From Andrena cerasifolii (Eukaryota > Arthropoda > Insecta > Hymenoptera > Andrenidae), in the NCBI RefSeq assembly GCF_050908995.1, contig NC_135121.1, positions 1,736,001 to 1,800,000 of the forward strand: 64,000 nt of DNA, read 5' to 3'. Of the stretch, positions 42,263 to 54,532 are shown in pieces. Below the pieces are notes generated by a model, which was not told the origin of the DNA, searched no databases, and saw nothing but the letters and a program-made list of their open reading frames with translations. Each line of letters begins with the position of its first letter. Position 1 is the first letter of the stretch. A program made the position numbers and the translations under genes.

Positions 42263-42886
42263 GGCTATACTTCCGAAAGGGACCGGTGGCCAATCCAGAT
42301 GCAACTTGGTGGGTATTATGAGAGGTATAGAGGGACCCCAAATATAAAATTTTAGCTTCGGCAATTAATACGTTCAAAAGATACAGGGGTAATTGTGCAT
42401 AAAAGAAAGGGTACACCTTACCGATTTTTTTTAATCACTTTACCACGGTACCCCCTCTTAACAATATTTCTGTTGACTTATACCGACACAACGCATTCCA
42501 CTCTCCAACTTGTCCCGGGTAGTAGTATTGGTTGGGGCTAGATTAGTGCGGGAGCGCGTAAAGTATGGTAGCGAATCGATGTGAGATTGGCGCTATTAAA
42601 AATGAGAGTGTGGTTACAAAATATCAAAAATAAAAAATGGCAGGACGGGAGGGAGGGTTCCGGGGGGGGGGGGTTCATCAGCGTCAAAAAAAATTTTCAA
42701 AGGAATAAATAATTTTTATTAATAATTTCGGAAACTAATAAATACCCGAAGCAACAATTTTCGATTTAGGGTCCACACCCCCTCCCCAAACCTCATCTCG
42801 ATCGGCCACCGTTCGCTTTCGGAAAAATATCCGGGAAATGTTTCATTTTGGAATAATTATACTTAAATGATTGCCATGTACTACGT
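42263..42886. other. Spacer with a G-run at about 42661
   Basis: Holds a run of about 12 G. No gene recognised. Confidence 0.3.
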
Positions 42887-43692
42887 CAGGGCTGCACAGG
42901 GAGCCTTTTTCAGCGCCTAGCGGCGAGCAACCAGCCGTACGCCGTTACTAAGGGTAGAATCAGCGAGGAGAACTGCAGTAGTGTAGGTGCGGGCTCGTGG
43001 GTGCGTAGCGTAAGTATATATAGCTGGGTTCTTTGTGGGGCCCCAGTGCAGAGCAGGTCCCGCAATATAATTCGGTGGGGTCATGAAATTTCCAAGACTT
43101 GACGGTTCGATTTTACTGATAATAAAACATTTATTGCTAATAATACTTATCTTTTCAGCGACACATAAAATAATTAGAAAGTTAATACTATACAAATAAA
43201 TAACTCGGACACAAAGAAAACTTACAAGTGCAATGATGAGCACCAGATGCGTATTGTACACATGTATATATTTATTCACATATCATGTTCTAGCTTTTAT
43301 AAATGATATATATCGTTACTTAAAATTTTGTTTTCTTTGTATTCGTGTTATTTATTTGTATAGTATTAACTTTATAATTATTTTATGTGTCGCTGAAAAG
43401 ATAAGTATTATTAGCAATAAATGTTTTATTATCAGTAAAATCGAACCGTCAAGTCATACGAAATGCCGGCAGTAGCAAATGTTTATGAAATTTCATGACC
43501 CCACCGAATTATACTGCGGGACCTGCTCTGCACTGGGGCCCCACAAGGAGTCCAGCTATATATACTTACGCTACGCGCCCACGAGCCCGCACCTACACTA
43601 CTGCAGTTCTCCTCACTGATTCTACCCTTAGTAACGGCGTACGGCCGGGTGCTCGCCGCTAGGCGCTGATAAAGGCTCCCTGTGCAGCCCTG
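42887..43692. mobile_element. Foldback hAT-like element 'CAGGGCTGCACAGGGAGCC' (806 bp)
   Basis: Arms of about 370 bp are nearly identical inverted repeats (ends CAGGGCTGCACAGGGAGCC); the right arm has about 30 extra bases near 43455-43485. Flanks: CTACGT immediately left and TTATCTACGT right, so an 8-bp duplication is blurred by two extra bases. The loop is about 50 bp. Mirror ORFs in the arms are not genes. Confidence 0.9.
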
Positions 43693-44193
43693 TTATCTAC
43701 GTCCATGACTGAAGCCGCAAATCAAATACGTTTCCAATATTGCATTATTTCCAGCTAACGCAAAGATTATTTTTAGACTGTATGTATTACACGTTGCTTT
43801 TAGTCTTTTGTGAAAGAACCTAATTATGTGAAAAAACATAAAATGATAAAAGTGAGTATAATGATAAAATAAGTACACTGTGACACATTGCTCGTCTCAT
43901 TTGATACGATATTATGTAAACATAAATTAACGATTAAACTACTGATCTTATCTCCGGTCAAAGAACCCCAATTTTACAGTTTTTTAAGAAAGTGCCCACA
44001 GTACTTTCGCTGAACTTACCGTGCTTTGTATGATTGCAATAGTGTAAACAACGTTCATGAATTGTAACACGATAATTCAGTAACGCCACAATCCTTTTAC
44101 TGCTCGACACATTTTTTTGCGGAATATATGATTATGTATACATTAATAGAAAAATAAATGCTCAAGAAAATGCAGGCATTACGTAGAATCTTC
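43693..44193. other. Spacer
   Basis: No feature recognised. Confidence 0.3.
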
Positions 44194-44197
44194 TTAA

Positions 44198-44480
44198 CCC
44201 TTAACTGGTATACTGTTTTTTCAAACGTAACTGTTATCTTGGGGTCGTGGCAGACCTCAAATAAAAAAGGACACAGAAATTTGTAAAGTCGACATTAGAT
44301 CAACCTCTATGAATACCTATTTTGTTCGTAGGTAATGTATACAATAATAGATACGTAGAAAGTTAAACTATTATGATCAAATTAATTAGAAATTCAGTTT
44401 ACAAACTTAGACAACCAAATATTTTGCAGCGAACCTTGCGTGCTTGGGGTCGTAACTGACCCCAGGATACCAGTTAAGGG
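44198..44480. mobile_element. piggyBac-like MITE 'CCCTTAACTGGTAT', copy 2 (283 bp)
   Basis: Inverted relative to 21211-21493 and the same length, differing at only a few positions. TTAA on both sides (44194-44197, 44481-44484). Confidence 0.95.
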
Positions 44481-44484
44481 TTAA

Positions 44485-45070
44485 AAATCACCCAAGAAGT
44501 AAATAAGACAGAGAAAACAATTTGAATACCCGAAATTTACATACAACTTTGGAAAACTTATAACGAGGGCTCATTTATTGCGACACATTTGTTTGATGAT
44601 TATAAAGTTTGTTGCTTCAAATAGTTACTTGTTTACTAATTCTGAAATTTGAAACAATACGCCATCTTCTTCTAACTAATAATTGATAAATTAAAACAAT
44701 GCCATCTATGTATCAGATGATACACTATTTACTTTGTGTGAATTTCATGTATGAATTTCGTTTAATTTCTCGCGTGACCAATCGGAAAAAATTAGTTTCT
44801 AGCAGTACAGGTCTTTGCTAATAAACACAATATCGTATTGTTTTACACTTTTACCAAAAATGCACACACAGTAACTACGAGAGCAGTTTTTTTTATCAAG
44901 TTATATAGTATTAGTACTTTTTTCTGTAAATTTCAAATCCGCATTCAAACAGTCGTTAAATTCAAATCTACCACTAACACAAATTATGCAGTATTGGAGA
45001 CATATTTGATTTGAGGCTTAGGTCACAGATGTCGCACATGGCGCTCGTTTAAGTATAATTACACAGTCCA
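44485..45070. other. Spacer
   Basis: AT-rich, no feature recognised. Confidence 0.3.
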
Positions 45071-45640
45071 ACAAAATGAAACTTTTCCTGTTCCGCAATA
45101 TTCACTGGCTGATTTTTATAGAGTTTTTCGCCCTAAACACGAATCCGCAAGCAGAATTGCTTTATTACCCTCCGTTTTTGAAAAAACATGAGTTTTTGTA
45201 AAAACCTACGATTTTCGGCAAAAGTGAGGTATTACGTGAAAACTAAGAACGCAAGAAAGTTCAACTTAGCTTCAAAAGATATAGGAGAGTTGCCTGACTA
45301 TATATCAGTGTATATAGTTATTAAATTTGAATGTTTTGAATGGTTGTAAATGACCATCAAAGTTTGAAAAAGTGTCGATATGCATGGTTTCCAAACAATA
45401 TTTTCGCATTTTTACGAAAAATTGTGTACCTAGTCCGAAAACGCTACCCAGCATCGGATTCTGTAGAAATTTCTGAAGAAGAAACCACCCAGGAAAAGTG
45501 TCGGAACGGTTTTTAACTCGAACTGGTAGCGAAAATATCCATCGGCAACGCGTTCACGGTGTTTTGCCGCCTGGCGGCCATTGTTCGCCTGGCGCGACTC
45601 CTCGCGGCCGTCGCTACGCGTAATCGACACTGATGGTACC

Positions 45641-47163
45641 GTTCAGTGGACATCGACTTTCTATATGTATCATCCTTATTTTTTTTCATGTATTCATGGA
45701 TACACTGTAATTCTCAGTTTGTCGCAGCACACGTTTTATTCGATGCAAAGGAAGGCTTTCTGGACTGCTTAGCACGACTGACTCGAATGATTTTGAAGAC
45801 AAAACTGAGTTCTGACTAAGACGACGAATAGGAAACCAGAGCATTTCAAGATATTTATTATTTCTCTGATTGTATCGCGCGTTAGTGAGAGATGCCAAGC
45901 AATGTTTATACGTATATCGAAAGAGTTCCTGCGATTCCTACGAACTCTTCTCCGTCTTCAGTAAACCTCAGAAATTTATATTACTTTCGTATCTCATACT
46001 GTGTTTCAGAAATATTGAATAATGAATTTATTAAAAAAAGATGCCTAATTGTACTTAAGGAAGTTCGATACCGGAGAAAAAATAATGAGAAATCTTTGAA
46101 AAGTGTTTTAATCTAATGTTTAAAATATAGTCCGCATTGTGTCAAAATTTTAAGTCGATTGACCCCACGGTTTTTGAAAAAATTAGAATCAAAGTTGCGC
46201 TCTTATACACAGGCGGTTATGGGAGAAGCGATACAATTTTTATAAAATGCTACACAGAGTCCTTAAAAATAGTCAGAAAGTCCTAAAAAATGTTGCAATG
46301 AAAAGCTTAAGTATTCCTATGAAATTCTAAAAAAAGAAAATCGGACATGAACCGTACGGTTTATTAGGTAATTGAATAAATAGACAGCAATGTGCTCGTA
46401 TTTTTGGAACTGCCTGAAGGAACTGTTTGAAACGTGGCAACGCTGTACGCCGGGTAGTCGTATATACAATGTATACTTGTACAAAGGATACAGTAAAAAT
46501 TGGTAAAAACACTACCAAGCTGTAAACATGTATTTAGTAATTTGTTGCGAACCAGTACGAACGTGCAAAAGGACGCCACAAGTGTGAGAAAGAGAAAAAA
46601 AGATGGACGCAAAGCGACGTTGCCGCATTTCACTCGCATATTGTACGCTACTTTTAATGGAAATATTGTGTTTCTAGCTGCATTAAACATACTTTTTGTT
46701 TAGTTGAATTCCAAAAAAACAGTGTAGTAATAATTTTATTAGAAATAGACATGTAAATAATCTTTTTATCTACTTCATTTTTTTTAGTCTAAGATTGGTA
46801 TCACTGCAGAGCTCCCATGTATAAGTATAGGCTTACCCCTCTCGCCGCCTGCCCCGCAAGTGAGGTATCGAACCTCCTTAAATAGGGTTCCGCATTGCCT
46901 TCAAATACTGTTTAATGAGTTTTAACTATTACCATATTTGGAAAAGTGTTCTAAATCTGGTCAAACCATATTAATAAAAATCTTGTAAATTCATAAACAA
47001 TTGTGTTTGTTTTTATACGGTTCCATATTAACAAGTCATACGTAGGTAGTCATGCATTGAAGATTGAAACTGTTTAAAACAGAGACTGATCAGGAAAAGT
47101 TTGTTTAAATCCGTGAATAGTATCTACGAATACATGAAAAAAATAAGGATGATCTATATACAA
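45641..47163. other. Loop sequence of the 45-49.6 kb structure
   Basis: Several ORFs of up to 108 codons on both strands show no domains. No gene recognised. Confidence 0.3.
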
Positions 47164-47405
47164 CAGGGGTGTCGAACTAACGGCTCGCGAGCTGCAGTGG
47201 CTCCTTCTCCTCTTCGCCTGCTCCGTAGAGCCGTAGGAGAACGGCCCCCTCCACACCTACTACACTCTGATGAATTTCTCCTCCGGGTGCCGCACTCTCT
47301 TCCTACCGGGTCTCGTGCAACGCCTGGAGAGAAATAAGTGGGGGAACTGGCTGACCGGGGGCCTGACTCGTGCGGCTCTCGGAGTGGGGAAGTTCGACAC
47401 TCTTG
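47164..47405. mobile_element. hAT MITE 'CAGGGGTGTCGAAC', copy 2 (242 bp)
   Basis: Ends CAGGGGTGTCGAACTAACGG and, reversed, CAAGAGTGTCGAACTTCCC. Flanks ATATACAA and ATAGACAG agree at 6 of 8. Inverted relative to 31862-32071 (shared GTGGGGGAACTGGCTGACCG). Confidence 0.85.
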
Positions 47406-47410
47406 ATAGA

Positions 47411-48523
47411 CAGGGTCATCCGTTAAAACTGCAACCCACGCGCGCGCGAACAGACGAAATGGCAACACCGCCTCACGGACGCATTCCACTACAACCATTC
47501 ACCGGCCCGGCGTTCGGAGAGCTGCCAGCGACCGCTGGACAGCAGTGATGCCCGAGCTCCAAAAATTTTAGGGTAGTCTCTTTCAAATTAACGTCGCAAA
47601 GAGCTGTGTGCAATTTCCCGGCCCAGGTAAGCGCGCCGCGCGCGCTCCGCTTTTATGATCGGTTTACCACTCGCAACCCACATCACTGTAATGAGGTTTG
47701 AAAACGGTGTCGACTGGTTTCGTATCGTCTTAATTTAAATAATTGTAGTTACGACAGGGTTCATCGCGGCGCTATATCCCTATACGGAGAAATTTTTCGC
47801 CACCTGCGTGTAAAAGCCACAATAATGGCGCATCTTTCCAAAAATGGCATTAACGGAAGCAGGTACAGGCGTGGCGTTGAGTAGCTAAAAGGTTAAAACA
47901 TTCAGACACAAAAATTGTAGAAAAATATTCAAACACCGCTATAATCAAAGACACGTCCTATTAGTTACCCGTTACGTTAGATCTATGTATGCACTGCATT
48001 AAGGATAAAATTATAAAAAAGAAAACCAGAACAATAGATTCTGAGTTTTGCAGAACTAACACATAATTGAATAAAAATTTAATTTCTCGATATATGAAAG
48101 TAATGATAAAGAAACAACTAGCCTATTGTATATCAACACCATGAACTTTAAAAAGAGCATTAAATACAGTATGAAATAAACGGATTGCCAAAATTTTTCA
48201 CAACAATTATGGTTAAAATATTGATAAAAGAAAAATTAAGTAAACGTAAAATATGTTAAATTATCCATCATTATACTCTTATAGTTCAAAAGTTATACGA
48301 AAAAGGCCCCAAATTCTTCAACCCGGACCGGAAAATTTCAAATATTTCTTTGCGACGTTAATTTGAAAGAGGGCTTCCTAAAATTTTCGAAGCTCAGGCA
48401 TCACTGCTGTCCAGCGGTCGCTGGCAGCTCTCCGAACTCTCTAGCGAAATGCGTCCGTGAGGCGGTGTTGCCATTTTCGTCTGTTCGCGCGCGCGTAGGT
48501 TGCAGTTTTAACGGATGACCCTG
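47411..48523. mobile_element. Foldback element 'CAGGGTCATCCG', copy 1 (1113 bp)
   Basis: Arms of about 230 bp start CAGGGTCATCCGTTAAAACT and contain GCCAGCGACCGCTGGACAGC. The right side is followed by TA and the left is preceded by GA. The same family and almost the same length as 56268-57384, which has TA on both sides. AT-rich centre without transposase. Confidence 0.85.
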
Positions 48524-48897
48524 TAGAATGTCGGTGCCCCCTGAACGGTACCATCGGCGTCGATTACGCGTAGCGCCAGGCGAACAATGGCCGTCAGGCG
48601 GCAAAACACCGTGAACACGTTGCCGATGGATATTTTCTCTATCAGTTCGAGTTAGAAACCGTTTCGACACTTTTCCTGGGTGGTTTGTTCTTCAGAAATG
48701 TCTACAGAATCCGATGCTGGGTAGCGTTTTCGGACTAGATAAACGATTTTTCGTAAAAATGTAAAAATATTGTTTGGAAACCATGCATATCGACACTTTT
48801 TCAAACTTTGGTCATTTACAACCGTTCAAAACATTCCAATTCAATAACTATATACACTGATATATTCAGGCAACTCTCCTCTATCTTTTGAGACTAA

Positions 48898-49457
48898 CAA
48901 GGGGAGGACACCATGTGGTAGACACCGATTTTGATGAGCCTTGGCACGATGGATCTATGTCGAAAATAAGTAAATAGGTGTCCGAGCGTTTCAGCTAATA
49001 GGCCTTAATAATAGAGATATTTACATGTACAATATTAAAAATTTCATAGTGGCTGTGGGGTTTTACTGGGTAAAAATCCCATACTACTGGCGCCCGCAGG
49101 AGATTCCTTTCTGGAGGCGTCGGGGTGCCTTTTGCAGATGTCTCCAAGTTAAAAAAAAATTTATAAATTTTTGTATACATTTTTTTCTATAACTTTTTTT
49201 TTGAACTTGGGGAAATCTTCGAAAGGCACGCCGACTCCTTCACAGAGGAATCCCCAGGGGCGCCAGGGTAGTGTGGGATTTTTACTCATTAAAACCCCAC
49301 GACCACTATGAAATTTTTAATAATTTCCATGTAAATATTTATATTATTAAGACCCATTGGCAGAAACGCTCGGACACCTATTTACTTATTTTCGACATAG
49401 ATCCATCGTGCCAAGGCTTATCAAAATCGGTGTGTACCACATGGTGTCCTCCCCTTG
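48898..49457. mobile_element. 'CAAGGGGAGGACACCATGTG' element, copy 2, intact (560 bp)
   Basis: Uninterrupted version of 24200-25821 with near-palindromic arms of about 250 bp. It supplies the empty site (GACATAGATCCATCG) for the mariner-like insertion in copy 1. Confidence 0.92.
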
Positions 49458-49589
49458 AAAAACTCATGTTTTTCAAAAACTGAGGACGATAGAGCAATTC
49501 TACGGATTCGTGTTCAAGGCGAAAAACTCTACAAGAATTACCCAGCGGATATTGCGGACCAAAAATCGTGTTGGACAGTGTTATTCGAA

Positions 49590-49985
49590 AACGAAAGATT
49601 TCCCTAAGGTAACTGGTATGACATTTGAACCTGATGAGTTTTTTGTTGTCATCCATGCATGCATTTTGGGGTTATTGCGATTATTATGAATTTTTGCCAA
49701 GAAAGGATTGTAAGAAAAATTAATATAACTAACAAATAATAATCATAAAGTACATAAGCATTTGAAAGCACTGACATGTGCTATTTTTCTAGAAAAAGAA
49801 TCATATAAATATCTTTAATGATTCAAACATTATAACCTTTTCTGTATGTTGCGCGATGAGTACTTTCACCTCTTCCTGCGTTCTTCCTTGAAGCTAGAAT
49901 AGAATATTAGTGTTACGTATTGGTGATCCTTAAGTAGAATTATAATACATGCCAGCAAAAGTAGATGAAACTCCATTTTGGGTAA
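49590..49985. repeat. Dispersed repeat R3, copy 2
   Basis: Inverted partner of 41885-42262; see that entry. Confidence 0.65.
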
Positions 49986-50042
49986 TTGTATACGTGCATA
50001 GTCAATGGTTGAAAATAGCACCTAAAATTGCGAGTCGAAATT

Positions 50043-51612
50043 TAGAGCTGTTTAAGTGGTTTAAAAACTGAGCTAAACTTAGGCCAAATCATTCGAATCA
50101 AGTCAAGTACTTGAATGTCAAAGTAGCTTAATTATTCAAGTAGGTTTGAACAAATTCGAACTTTAATGACGAGTTAACGACGTCCTTTCATTCAAGCTAC
50201 TCGAATGGAAATAATGACTCAGATCCCCTTGGGATTCTTGAAAAGCAACAAGTTACTCGTAACATCTTAAACTATTCCATTATTCAAGGGTCTCCTAAGA
50301 ATAAAACGAATCGATAGAAAAAGAGGTTAATTCGGGAATAGAAGTGTTGTTATCTATTAAGAATAAAACATGTAAAAAAACGAAAATAGACTTTAAAACA
50401 ATAAAAATGTACTAAAATGTAAAAAACAGTTCTTTTCCTTATTTAATCAAAGATTCTGAATTTTTTTATGTCAGCGCTTCATCATTTGCACTGTGTAAAT
50501 TTGGCACCGACTTAAAAAATGGGGAGTCGTAGATTAAATAAGGAAGAAGTTATTTTTTTACTTTTTAGTGTATTTTTATTTTTTTTGAAGTCGGATTTAA
50601 TTATTTTTATTTTTCACATCTTAGTTATTTAAGGATTATTAGGAAACCAAAAATAGGGGCAAGTTCAAATGGTCAAGCAAGAATAGTCGTATCGATATTT
50701 TGAATATATAGTTTGAAAGAGTGGAATCCCTACTTTTAGCTACTTTTTCAGATTTTAGTTGTATATATTTTCGGCAAAGTTATAACGGTTAAAAGAGCAC
50801 TTGGTCAATTTTAAAAAAATTTCTTCAATTTGCGAAAGTTCCACGGGAAGTATGAAATTTTTTACACAAGTTCCATTTACATCAGTCGAAAGCGGCTACT
50901 TTCCTGTATAAAAAGAGAGTAATAAATTTCTTGTGTGATTTTTGTTGGCCGAGTTTTTCAACTTTGAAGCAAAAACCGTTTTTTTTTTACTTTAGTTGCT
51001 TCTAGCAAGCGAAGGAATCATCGTAGAACGTTCATGAAAAAAGCAATAGAAAGATCAGTCTTCCCCCTTCAAGACGCATCTTTGGCTTCTTCGATTCGGT
51101 TAAAATTTCGGTCTACGATGTCTTTTCGAAAATATGCTTAAAAATTGCACAAATTCCATTTTTTCTTCAACTCGCTGGATCTCCGCGGGGGATAACCGGA
51201 ACATCAATGTTTAAGCTCATTTTAAAGCGGAGAGTCTGCCGATTCTTTTGAGTTCCACCGAAACCCGCAGCGATAATTTTTTACCTGTGGTCTTTAAGTT
51301 TGAAGTTACCGTTTCGGAAAAGTTTGCCGGAGTTATGACCATGTGAACTTGCCCCTATTTTTCGGGATCCTAGGGTATTGACTCGAATTTTTGAGTAGTA
51401 TTAGAATTTTTGAGTAACTCGAAATCGATTGGGTAGCTCGAAACGATGCAAGTTATTCATTTGGAATGAAATCGTAAAACATTCTAGCCAATGAAATCAT
51501 TCGAAAAGATCGAATTTTATCAAGCTTGTTCCAATATTCTAGCTATTTAAATAATCGAGTACTTGACTCGGTTCGAAAAATAATGATATTTCAAGTACTT
51601 AAGACAGCTCTA
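50043..51612. mobile_element. hAT-like element 'TAGAGCTGT' (1.57 kb) with internal inverted element
   Basis: Ends TAGAGCTGTTTAAGTG and, reversed, TAGAGCTGTCTTAAGTAC; GTCGAAA at 50034-50040 and 51613-51619 is the likely duplication (two extra T on the left). The subterminal regions repeat CAAGTACTTGA and ACTCGAA words. Inside, about 50643-51372 is a second inverted-repeat element (ends around AAAAATAGGGGCAAGTTCA) without a clear duplication. No transposase ORF. Confidence 0.65.
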
Positions 51613-51619
51613 GTCGAAA

Positions 51620-52313
51620 ACGTATTTTATTGAATACAGTATTACCTCCAAAATTGTAACTGGCTCGGGACCGGCTAGTTTCAACTGTGGAATCGGGTAG
51701 TCTATTCGGCTTGTCTTTATTCCCTTTAGGAGGGACTAAGGGACTTTATCCCGTAGGAGGGACTAGGAACGAGGGTGGCGTGTTATCATTCATGGAATTA
51801 CGACATATATCACTTATGGAGGCAGTACTGTGTCTCGGGACCTATTTGATGTAAAAAGAAATTTCTTCGGAGTGTATGGTTTTGATATGTTTCCTTGCAA
51901 GTAGTATTCTATATAATTTTCTTCTAGAAATTTACGTATATACTTTGTGTGTTATTAATTCAATTCATCATATAACATTATTATTTATATTTCATAGCTT
52001 TTGTATATTTTGAATACGTATGGTTACAATTTAAAATATGAAGAGGGAAACTAGGTTTCTTTGGAAGATAGTGAAGTATTGTTACATAAAAATATTAAAA
52101 AATATATATTCTTAATTTTTTATTAACTCATATGTATGATGTATTATTAAAAGAGAATATTGCAGGAATTGTTCTATCATTGCCATTTCTCTGCATGGTA
52201 TCTAATTATTATAAAATGGTTGTTCAAATTATACTTAAGTATTTATTTAGTAACATATAATTTGTATCTTTCGTTTACCATAATTGATAATATTACGGAC
52301 ATATGCAGCTTAA
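51620..52313. other. AT-rich spacer
   Basis: A short duplicated phrase around 51730-51770 (GTAGGAGGGACTA-like twice). No gene. Confidence 0.3.
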
Positions 52314-52450
52314 CCTTTAGACGACCGGGCTAGCCACTACAGTGCCCCCGTAAAAATTTGGATACTTTGCTGAACATGGTGGTATATATGCATAAATTTT
52401 AAGTAAATAAAATTTACAATTTCAATGAAAAAATCCCGGCCCTCTAAAGA
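52314..52450. mobile_element. piggyBac-like MITE 'CCTTTAGACGACCGGG' (137 bp)
   Basis: Ends CCTTTAGACGACCGGGC and, reversed, TCTTTAGAGGGCCGGGA, with TTAA on both sides (52310-52313, 52451-52454). A partial relative is at 26954. Confidence 0.85.
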
Positions 52451-52454
52451 TTAA

Positions 52455-52980
52455 GGGGCCTCCAGATGCCGATACATGTTGCAGTGAAACATTCATACAT
52501 GCATTGACTCACAAGGTTTTATGCAACTGGCATCTGCTTGCCTACCAGCCAGACGGGGTGAGCAAGATGCAGTGTTCACGGGAAATATCCTACCGGAGTC
52601 CGGACTCCCATCGTAGGGAGGGGGGACGCATGCGCGCGGTGACGTCAAACCAATCAACACCAAGATGGGAAACGAAACGGCGCCACCGTCAAGTCAAGCT
52701 AGCCTAGGCAAGTGAGGCCGCAGCCAACCAGCGTCGACAACCGACTCCCCGGCGACGCTGGTTGGCTGGCTTGGCTAGCTTGGCTTGACTTGACGGTGGC
52801 GCCGTTTCGTTTCCCATCTTGGCGTTGATTGGTTTGACGTCATCGCGCGCATGCGTTCCCCCTCCTTACGATGGGAGTCCGGTCTCCGGTAGGGTATTTC
52901 CCGTGAACACAATAATTGCCAAGATGCAAGATGTATGTATCAATGTTTCACTGCAACATGTATCAGCGTCTAGAGGCCCC
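52455..52980. mobile_element. 526-bp palindromic element sharing the TTAA of its neighbour
   Basis: Arms of about 250 bp pair nearly perfectly (GGGGCCTCCAGATGCCGATA, TTGCAGTGAAACATTC, CGGCGCCACCGTCAAGTCAA) around an 18-bp loop near 52730. Left TTAA (52451-52454) and right TTTA suggest a piggyBac-type target. GC-rich core resembling 3318-3494. Confidence 0.85.
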
Positions 52981-52984
52981 TTTA

Positions 52985-53443
52985 TACCCTAGGCATAGTG
53001 TGGCCCCTTCTGATTTTCGGCGAGCGTTGACGTCAAGTCGCACGTGTCGCTCCGGCCATCGCCATGACACATCTGCCACAAATTTTACACAAAGTGAATT
53101 TATTTATTTTTCACCGTATGGATGCGAAAATGACGCCAATGGTTCCTGGCAATCTCCCGATTAAAAGACCCCAACTACCACGTAAATCGGACTATTTTTA
53201 ACGAAGTTGGCTTTAAATTCTGCAAATTAACTTTTTATGTAATTTCGATAATTATATCCCGATTTGTGTCGTGTTTAGGCTTCTTTTCGTCGGGGAACCA
53301 AGATTGGGTGAAAATTATAAAAATTTAATTTTTCGTTACTGGACGATACTACATTGTAACGCGCGCGTCAGTCCCCAGGTCTCGCCGGTCCTTTGCGTTC
53401 TTTATGTAACTTTTATTCGACTCGTTATTTAAATAGTTTTTTT
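52985..53443. other. Spacer
   Basis: No exon or bounded repeat recognised. Confidence 0.3.
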
Positions 53444-53451
53444 ATCTAGAA

Positions 53452-54146
53452 CAGGCTTGGGAATTAAGTGATCTTTTCGGCCGAGTTTCAGAGGTGACGC
53501 CTCCTTTCTCCCGCCGTGCGTCTTGGGCCCCGCGGCGACCCAGAAACCTCGAGCGCCTCAGGCCCGTGCCGTATGAACCGCGCGTGGCGCATTGGGGCGA
53601 CACCCGTATCAATAGGTTTCCACATCACCCATGGGGCACTATTATCGATGCGATTTTTTTGTGAGTGGTATCCCCTGTAGGCCTATTCCACTGTGCCGCG
53701 TGATAAAAATAGAGTGGAAAAACGCGTTTTGTTATCAAAATTTTAAATATGTTTGGGAAAACTAGATTTTCGTGCACGTTTCGACGTGCTGGGTAAATCT
53801 AAAATGTCGAAACATGCGCGAAAATATAGTTTTCCCAAATATGTTTAAAATTTTGATAATAAAACACGCTTTTCCACTCTATTTTTTATCACGCGGCACA
53901 GTGGAATTAGGCCTACAGGGGATACCACTCACAAAAAAAAAAAACGCATCGATAATGGTATCCCATGGGTGATGTGGAAACCTATTGATACGGGTGTCGC
54001 CCCAATGCGCCACGCGCGGTTCATACGGCACGGGCCTGAGGCGCTCAAGGCTTCTGGGTCGCCGCGGGGGCCCAAGACGCACGGCGGAAGAAAGGAGGCG
54101 TCGCCTCTGAAACTCGGCCGAAAAGATCACTTAATTCCCAAGCCTG
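53452..54146. mobile_element. 695-bp palindromic hAT element 'CAGGCTTGGGAATTAAGTGA'
   Basis: Perfect 8-bp duplication ATCTAGAA (53444-53451, 54147-54154). Arms of about 345 bp are almost identical inverted copies with a minimal loop near 53795-53805. ORFs in the arms (such as 53879-54130) are mirror artefacts. Confidence 0.96.
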
Positions 54147-54154
54147 ATCTAGAA

Positions 54155-54524
54155 CAGCGCTGTCTGACTTGCCTCCTGGGAGGCAAAAGCCGTCCCCACC
54201 ATCGTTCGTCGGTGCCATGGCGCACTGACGCGGCCGATTCAAAGTGACAGTGAACGTCGGCGTCGCGCGTGGCGGCTGAGCTCAGACGCGGCTTTAGCAT
54301 ACTTGGCACCCCGGGCAAGATTATCATGGCGCCCCTCCAAGGGCACGAAAATCAATTAGCAGGACGGATATAAATGAATAAACGCATACAGCGGCGCCCC
54401 TACATAAATGCCACGGTCTCCTTTTCAGCGTCGCATAGTTTCCTTGACGACAAGGCCCGCTGCACGAAATAAAGATTGGAAGGGGAAGCAGGCGCGTGAG
54501 GGGCCCCTACGCTGGAAAGCCCTG
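54155..54524. mobile_element. hAT MITE 'CAGCGCTGTC', 370 bp, on the same target
   Basis: Starts right after ATCTAGAA (54147-54154) and ends GGAAAGCCCTG before ATCTAAAT. Family of 38728-38965, sharing GGAAGGGGAAGCAGGCGCGT. The left interior diverges from the shorter member. Confidence 0.85.
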
Positions 54525-54532
54525 ATCTAAAT

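Larger units (their letters stand above)
45071..49580. repeat. 4.5-kb inverted-repeat structure with insertions
   Basis: The left arm 45085-45640 pairs with the right arm 48525-49575 read in reverse (AAACACCGTGAACGCGTTGC, TACCCAGCATCGGATTCTGT, GAGAGTTGCCTGA). The right arm is interrupted by 48898-49457 and lacks about 90 bp present in the left arm at the insertion point. The 2.9-kb loop holds 47164-47405 and 47411-48523. Probably one large non-autonomous foldback transposon; no target duplication was found and no transposase. Confidence 0.7.

Noticed and set aside
47544..48407. Apparent hAT termini CAGTGATGCC inside the 47411-48523 element
   Set aside because: The sequence outside them (CTGGACAG and its complement) is itself inverted, so the words are part of the longer arms rather than the ends of a separate insertion; no direct target repeat.
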